Shown here one piece after another: positions 18,015-22,105 of a stretch of 22,105 nucleotides of DNA (its first letter is position 1; every line of letters begins with the position of its first letter). Location: assembly GCA_001766655.1 (NCBI GenBank), contig MJCC01000006.1, positions 330,344-352,448 on the forward strand, written 5' to 3'. The stretch comes from Phytomonas francai (taxonomy: Eukaryota > Euglenozoa > Kinetoplastea > Trypanosomatida > Trypanosomatidae). Under the pieces are notes generated by a model that worked only from the letters and a program-made list of their open reading frames with translations, had not been told where the DNA came from and searched no databases. Both the position numbers and the translations under genes were made by a program.

Positions 18015-18085
18015 CTCCATTTTAAAAAAATGTACAGAAAATATGAAGTAATAAAGAATTATAAGAAAAGGTAAAAAAAGCGATA
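18015..18085 (-). promoter_or_regulatory. Putative trans-splice acceptor region of the CLU-family gene
   Basis: On the coding strand a pyrimidine tract lies at about 18083-18057. The only AG between it and the gene is at 18016-18015, one base before the ATG. Splicing there would leave almost no leader and would remove an out-of-frame upstream ATG at 18020-18018. The next AG upstream is at 18091-18090. Confidence 0.35.
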
Positions 18086-18300
18086 GTTACTCAGGGCAAG
18101 ATTGAATTAATTGATAACTGGTGAGCCAATCTAAACATACAGTGATGATAAAAGAGCCTGTAAAAAAAATGACAAATCTTGTCTATTTTAGATGATTCCC
18201 CCTTGCTCAATATATAAATATGGATTATAGACATGATGAAAGAGATGCTAAGAAACAAACTTTTCTCTATTAACTCATTTGCTGATATAAATAATGCACT

Positions 18301-19569
18301 CTATAGCTTTGACAAAATATTAGTCGAACTCACAAAAATAAGGGTTTTCTTATTCAGCGCTTCACAGGTCACATCGCCATATGGGACCGCAAAGCAGTCA
18401 CCAGCTTCAACTTTGGACCCGTTGAGCATTGCCTCACCCTCCAAGCAAAAGCCGAGACCGATGGTTGGAACCTTAATGGTTACCTTCCCACTGGGCTTGT
18501 CACGTGAATTTTGAAGACGAAAGAGCGAAAAATCTGGAAAATGGGTGGGTGGATTGTAAATTTGTACCTGCCAGCCGTTGGGGTCTTCTTCGGAGCGGCA
18601 CTCGTGCATCGCTGAGTCAAGCCCTGTCGTATCATATCGCAACATCTCGATCAGAAGCTTAACATCTTTCCACTTTGGCGTTAATCCGGCACGAATGACA
18701 TTGTCGCTGCACGCCATAATCTCAACCCCGTCCCCGCTGATGTACGCATGGGGCTCACTGTCCGACAAAAACAAAGCCTGACCTGGCCGTAGCTGAACAT
18801 AATTGAGGAAGTACGCCATCCAGCAGCCGACATCATCTGGATACTGCTCGTAGAAGCGAGCAAAAAGACCATCCTCGACACATTGCGCGGAGGCGTTAGA
18901 TGACTTAATATGGTTAAAGTGAATGCGCAGCTCTCGCACACAGTCTTCTACGCTGGCCTCGTAAAGATTGGTCACCAAACTCTTAAGGATCACCTTCTCC
19001 TCATTACTATCTCGCTCAGGTAGCCCTGAGGAAGGATCTGAGTACGAGTTAAGCACTTCCTTTGCAAGGGTCAGCTTGGCTAAAGCAGGAACCCTTTTTA
19101 AGAAGTCAATGATTTCCTTGAGCGGACGGAAGCAGCAAAGTGCCTCAAAAGGAGTTAAAGCGCAGATAAGCTCTGGCTTGTGGTTGGGATCCTTATACTT
19201 GTCTGGCGAACTTGCGTGGAGTTTCTCTGCAAGTACTTTATTAGGGTGAGCCTGGATAGACAACGCTTTTTTGATAGAAAGAATTTTAAGCAAGAAAGGA
19301 ACGGTTCCACGAAATTTAGAGGCTTCATGTGCAGGGGAAAAGTACGCTTTCCTGTTCTTTTCCTCCTCCAGAAAAGAGGTAAGTGGCAGCTTAGAACCCT
19401 CTGCCAGTCTCGACGGGCAACTCGGGTGGGTACCCACCCATAGTTCAGCGTAATTCTTACCAGAATCATCGGAGCTCAGTCCTTTCATTTTTGCAACGAA
19501 ACTCTCCGAGGCAGGCTTCCCCCAGTCGTAGTTCTGGAACCCAGCATCCAAAAAAAGAAGAGAAGACAT
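18301..19569 (-). CDS. PMI: Mannose-6-phosphate isomerase, type I, with glycosomal PTS1
   Basis: This zinc enzyme interconverts fructose 6-phosphate and mannose 6-phosphate, feeding GDP-mannose synthesis for GPI anchors and glycans. The 422 residues cover the full type I family: FQNYDWG (11-17), ELWVGTHPS (42-50), zinc ligands Gln106 and His108 in QAHPN, Glu133 in HKPEL, and His274 in SEPHAYISGDGVEIMA, followed by NVIRAGLTPKWKDV (290-303) with the active-site Arg293. The protein ends in Ser-Lys-Leu, a canonical type 1 peroxisomal targeting signal, which in kinetoplastids directs import into glycosomes. This fits a kinetoplastid origin, where sugar metabolism is partly glycosomal. The start is the first ATG. 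A pyrimidine tract and AG lie just upstream. Assignment is very secure; the location is inferred from the signal. Confidence 0.95.
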   Translation of the reverse strand: MSSLLFLDAGFQNYDWGKPASESFVAKMKGLSSDDSGKNYAELWVGTHPSCPSRLAEGSKLPLTSFLEEEKNRKAYFSPAHEASKFRGTVPFLLKILSIKKALSIQAHPNKVLAEKLHASSPDKYKDPNHKPELICALTPFEALCCFRPLKEIIDFLKRVPALAKLTLAKEVLNSYSDPSSGLPERDSNEEKVILKSLVTNLYEASVEDCVRELRIHFNHIKSSNASAQCVEDGLFARFYEQYPDDVGCWMAYFLNYVQLRPGQALFLSDSEPHAYISGDGVEIMACSDNVIRAGLTPKWKDVKLLIEMLRYDTTGLDSAMHECRSEEDPNGWQVQIYNPPTHFPDFSLFRLQNSRDKPSGKVTIKVPTIGLGFCLEGEAMLNGSKVEAGDCFAVPYGDVTCEALNKKTLIFVSSTNILSKL

Positions 19570-19617
19570 ATTGACGATTGGCTATGGCTTTCACAAAATT
19601 TCACAAAATGAATAAAT

Positions 19618-19685
19618 CTTATGTGTGTATTCGAAGATGCAGAAGTAACAGAGGAAAAGATAGTAAAGAAAGATACAATGAAAAA
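19618..19685 (-). promoter_or_regulatory. Putative trans-splice acceptor region of PMI
   Basis: On the coding strand a T/C-rich tract (about 19685-19634) is followed by the first AG at 19619-19618, giving a leader of about 48 bases. The pattern is typical for trypanosomatid spliced-leader acceptors; use is inferred. Confidence 0.45.
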
Positions 19686-19944
19686 CACTATACATATGTA
19701 TATATGCAGAGTATGTAGAGTTGAATTTTTTTGCTAAATCAGTCACTGACAAATAAAATTAACGAATATTAATAAAAAATTATGCCTAATCCCTATATTT
19801 TAATCATCCTAAGATAAAGAACAAAAACTTTTTAAAAATATATATTTAAAATATTTATTCTCACTTCTAATATTGTAAATAATGCACGATAAAATACCCT
19901 ATTAATGGGGCTTGGAAGGATGCATAATTCAAAATATCGTATGC

Positions 19945-19965
19945 ATATATATATATATATATATA
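19945..19965. repeat. TA microsatellite
   Basis: Twenty-one bases of alternating A and T followed by imperfect GATATA units, in AT-rich intergenic sequence. Confidence 0.85.
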
Positions 19966-20476
19966 GATATAGATATATTGACACGAACTCATCATGTGAG
20001 GTTTGTATACCCTAAAATCAGAAAGAAATCCATTTAAAAACATAAAAATAATGTGCTGCTTTTACACTCCATAGTCATAATAAGCATATTTTCCTTGAAA
20101 AGTGTGAAGTGTCAAGACGCCGATCAAAATGAGAAGATACTAAAAAATATATTAAAATTACGAACCGCTCATTCAAAACAACGGGAAAATATCGTACCAA
20201 AAGTCAAAAATATCGAGAACCACCAGTCCCAGAAAGTTATTAAAAATAATACTTATATTGTATATCTATATATCCATATTTATTCATAACGTGCCCCCAG
20301 AAATGAAAAGTATGAAAATAATAAGATAAGGATAACAATAAAGAAAGCTTCGATTCACATCAAAGAAAAGATAAATAATAATAGTCCTAAACAAAAGATG
20401 GCAATCATAGGTTAAAGTGCTTAATTAGGATATAAATTAAAATTTGGAAGAATACTGTTTAAAGAAGAAGCATAGG

Positions 20477-20661
20477 GAAACACAATTCAAAAAAAAAAAA
20501 AAACAGGTGTTGCTAGCTCTAAAAGGCCTCTACAGCGGTTTCTCCGAAGCCATATCACATGGATTTCGTGTACCACAAGGACACAAGCCGCCTTCATCGT
20601 GATCTTCAATTCGGACACCGACGCATAGAGCATGGCATACACACGTTGAGGTAGTAAAAAG
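20477..20661 (-). repeat. Duplicated block, copy 1 (left of amastin)
   Basis: This 185-base block matches 21925-22105 with four substitutions and one length difference, an A run of 15 against 11 (T run on the coding strand). The match starts at GAAACACAATTC on the plus strand and continues at least to the window end in the other copy. It covers most of the small peptide ORF, its stop, and about 50 bases of trailer. The two copies are in direct orientation, about 1.45 kb apart, with the amastin gene between them. Confidence 0.97.
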
Positions 20662-20688
20662 GAAATAAAATAAAGCTATTTTCCCCAT
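20530..20688 (-). CDS. Putative small cysteine-rich secreted peptide (52 residues), copy 1
   Basis: A 53-codon ORF including the TAG stop, starting at ATG 20688. The first 20 residues form a good signal peptide: basic start MGK, hydrophobic core, and a small-residue site CHA before the predicted cleavage. The mature part of about 32 residues is acidic and has four cysteines (positions 2, 16, 18 and 24 of the mature part) around GLCPCGTRNPC, which suggests a disulfide-knotted peptide. The other copy keeps the frame: of three substitutions in the shared coding part two are silent and one changes Lys to Asn. It lies 179 bases downstream of amastin on the same strand. I recognise no family. No strong pyrimidine tract with AG stands right before the ATG. 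It could instead be the remnant 3' end of a longer gene. Confidence 0.5.
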   Translation of the reverse strand: MGKIALFYFLFTTSTCVCHALCVGVRIEDHDEGGLCPCGTRNPCDMASEKPL

Positions 20689-20867
20689 ATGTAAAGCAAC
20701 AAAATATTTTCATAAAATTAAATACAAAATAGGTGTGTGGGTTTACTCCTGTATCATGAGCTCAGAGGTCTTGAATCGTCCTCGACCCCCTTTCCCCACA
20801 CACAACACAACAACGGGGAAGACACGGGTGGGCTTCAGCACACAGCTTTCCCTTCCCTGGACACACT

Positions 20868-21422
20868 CTACTTTCGCAAGGAGAAACAAGAGACGAAGGA
20901 GTTTAAAAGTCCAACCCCAGTGGCAACCACGAAGAGGATGAATCCAACGTCAAGAACATAGTTCACTGAATTAAGGTTTTTAATTGGTCCGCATAAAGGA
21001 ATTGCCGCAGGCCCACGGGTGTTGTAATACGAATCCAGAACAATCGCCCACACCGTGCACGCGCACGCAACTCCTAGAAAATCGATTAAGATGCACGCCC
21101 TCTCGATACCCTCACAGCAGCACCCGAGGATACTGAAAGCAAAGGAAAGCAGGTACATCATTGTGCCAACTATCGAGCATGCCTCCGCTGCATGAAAGTA
21201 ATCAAGACGTTTAGGGCAGTCTTTCCATTCATTGTTGATATTATTAGTGAAACTGGGGGCGTAGCATTTGTCATGAGCACCCCACAGAGTGAAGCAGCTG
21301 GCATTAGATTGATCAGAAGCAGCAGGGCGGTACATGCCAAGAACAGTGGCAATCACGATAGCCGCAAGCGCAATGAAATGGAGTGCGATTAGGAAGAAGC
21401 CATAACAGCCACGGACAGTCAT
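20868..21422 (-). CDS. Amastin-like surface protein
   Basis: Amastins are kinetoplastid-specific surface proteins with four membrane helices. This 184-residue protein has helices at about 6-30, 80-102, 109-131 and 154-180. The amastin signature lies in the first outer loop as CFTLWGAHDKC (43-53): spacing and the C-F-T-L-W-G core are right, but His50 and Lys52 stand where the family usually has K/R/Q and D/E/N/T. The later block with HAAEACSIVGT (77-87) is also amastin-like. Two further loop cysteines (69, 144) and a CCC run at 101-103 could be structural or acylated. A possible N-glycosylation site is Asn40. Length and topology fit the family. The gene sits between two copies of a small-peptide ORF, reminiscent of the amastin arrays of other species, although their usual partner, tuzin, is not seen. 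Confidence 0.88.
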   Translation of the reverse strand: MTVRGCYGFFLIALHFIALAAIVIATVLGMYRPAASDQSNASCFTLWGAHDKCYAPSFTNNINNEWKDCPKRLDYFHAAEACSIVGTMMYLLSFAFSILGCCCEGIERACILIDFLGVACACTVWAIVLDSYYNTRGPAAIPLCGPIKNLNSVNYVLDVGFILFVVATGVGLLNSFVSCFSLRK

Positions 21423-21973
21423 TGTTGCGCGAACGGGAAAATGTCTTTGGTTGGTTACTCCTCTAGACAGGAGATATTTCCGAAGGCACAGGTAAAGGGT
21501 GCGGAGCTATTGACTCTGATGTGAATATGTAAAGGCAGGGCAAACCAATAGTTAGTGTTGAAACTTCTTCACGGAAATAGGAAGCGGTGAGTAAGGGAAC
21601 CTCGATGTGTGTGCGTATAGGTATAGGTCTACGTTGAGTGATACTGTGAAAGCAAGGAAAAAGATAAACTGTATGAAGCAGTAGGGGACGCAAAAGAAGA
21701 GTTGAACGCAAGAATTGCAGCCATCGTGGTCCAAGCCTCAATGAATGCGGTGTGCAATCCAGATATTTATATTCAGGGAGTTTAGAACACAAAAAAAACG
21801 AGCACCAGTTACTCTTTATTGATGCTAAACTTATAAATGGATACGTACACACACATACATATTAATATATGTATAGATGGGTATGTGTGTGTGCGTGTAA
21901 CTATGTTACCAATAATTTAATTAAGAAACACAATTCAAAAAAAAAAACAGGTGGTGCTAGCTCTAAAAGGCCT
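21423..21973. other. Intergenic region upstream of amastin
   Basis: About 550 bases holding the amastin leader and splice signals, GT/TA microrepeats at about 21843-21900, and the trailer part of copy 2 of the duplicated block (from 21925). Minus-strand frames here (for example 21463-21852) are not protein-like and are not called. Confidence 0.5.
21644..21705 (-). promoter_or_regulatory. Putative trans-splice acceptor region of amastin
   Basis: On the coding strand the sequence TTTCCTTGCTTTCACAG ends at 21644, within a wider pyrimidine-rich tract (about 21705-21646). It is the best-looking 3' splice site in the window and would give a 5' leader of about 220 bases. Use is inferred. Confidence 0.55.
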
Positions 21974-22105
21974 CTATAGCGGTTTCTCCGAAGCCATATC
22001 ACATGGCTTCCGTGTACCACAAGGACACAAGCCGCCTTCATCGTGATCTTCAATTCGGACACCGACGCATAGAGCATGGCATACACACGTTGAGGTAGTA
22101 AAAAG
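21925..22105 (-). repeat. Duplicated block, copy 2 (right of amastin, reaches window end)
   Basis: The 181 visible bases match 20477-20661 at about 98 percent outside the homopolymer, and the match is still continuing at the window edge. On the coding strand it contains the end of the small peptide ORF, its stop, then an 11-base T run. Confidence 0.97.
21974..22105 (-). CDS. Putative small cysteine-rich secreted peptide, copy 2 (5' end beyond window)
   Basis: The last 43 codons and TAG stop of the same frame as the copy at 20530-20688. Visible are the end of the hydrophobic signal core, the CHA cleavage site, and the complete mature part with all four cysteines; Lys replaces Asn before the PC motif. 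The start codon lies past the window edge, so I cannot tell whether this copy is also 52 residues or part of a longer protein. A competing 61-codon frame (21901-22086) reads through the T run and into unrelated sequence, so I treat it as a shadow. Confidence 0.5.
   Translation of the reverse strand, partial: LFTTSTCVCHALCVGVRIEDHDEGGLCPCGTRKPCDMASEKPL

Larger units (their letters stand above)
19570..20529. other. Intergenic region between small peptide gene and PMI
   Basis: About 960 bases of very AT-rich DNA. It holds the PMI splice signals, a TA run, and the 3' trailer part of the duplicated block from 20477. A plus-strand frame at 20053-20289 looks like a signal peptide plus a hydrophilic tail, but it starts only with GTG, has no in-frame ATG and opposes the transcription unit, so it is not called. 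Confidence 0.5.

Noticed and set aside
20053..20289. Plus-strand frame with a signal-peptide-like start and hydrophilic tail
   Set aside because: It begins with GTG, has no in-frame ATG, opposes the transcription unit, and lies in very AT-rich DNA where hydrophobic and Lys/Asn-rich frames arise by chance.
21990..22010. Hairpin GAAGCCAT-ATCAC-ATGGCTTC in the duplicated block, suggesting a structured RNA or a Pol III gene ending in the T run
   Set aside because: Copy 1 breaks the stem with two substitutions while the coding frame is kept, and I see no A/B boxes or match to SL, 5S, 7SL or U RNAs. The peptide reading fits better, though it is not proven.
21901..22086. 61-codon minus-strand frame overlapping the duplicated block
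   Set aside because: It reads through the T run into unrelated sequence. The alternative frame stops before the T run and keeps its residues between copies.

Overview
The window looks like nuclear DNA of a kinetoplastid protist, most likely a trypanosomatid. The evidence is an amastin-type surface protein, a phosphomannose isomerase ending in the glycosomal signal SKL, a flagellar transport protein, intronless genes all on one strand, and pyrimidine tracts followed by AG upstream of several start codons, as expected for spliced-leader trans-splicing. All recognisable genes lie on the minus strand and fit one polycistronic unit read from right to left. TAG, TGA and TAA each end at least two genes, so the standard genetic code applies and the stop-reassigned codes of some trypanosomatids do not. 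I cannot name the genus from sequence alone.

Layout in transcription order (right to left): the 3' part of a small cysteine-rich secreted peptide gene (21974-22105); an amastin-like four-helix membrane protein (20868-21422); a second, complete copy of the small peptide gene (20530-20688); mannose-6-phosphate isomerase (18301-19569); a CLU-family protein (15353-18013); a PSP1-domain protein resembling kinetoplastid mRNA-binding factors (13622-14809); a YqaJ-type nuclease (9668-11386); an orphan 236-residue protein (8405-9115); a mitochondrial AFG3/FtsH-like AAA protease (5569-7545); a short FYV7/CCDC59-like ribosome-biogenesis protein (3468-4040); intraflagellar transport protein IFT54 (932-1801); and a very GC-rich gene running off the left edge (2-541).

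Gene spacing is generous. The gaps, including one of 2.2 kb, are AT-rich and full of TA, CA and homopolymer runs. Many genes carry strongly GC-rich islands, so composition changes sharply even within one reading frame. The genes do not form one pathway, which is normal for kinetoplastid polycistrons.

The most interesting signal is at the right end. A ~181-185 bp near-identical repeat flanks the amastin gene. Read on the coding strand it holds a 52-residue ORF with a signal peptide and a compact four-cysteine mature part. The differences between copies are mostly silent, which suggests a small secreted peptide arrayed with amastin. A second curiosity is a GC-richer, frameshifted plus-strand coding relic at 4596-4836.
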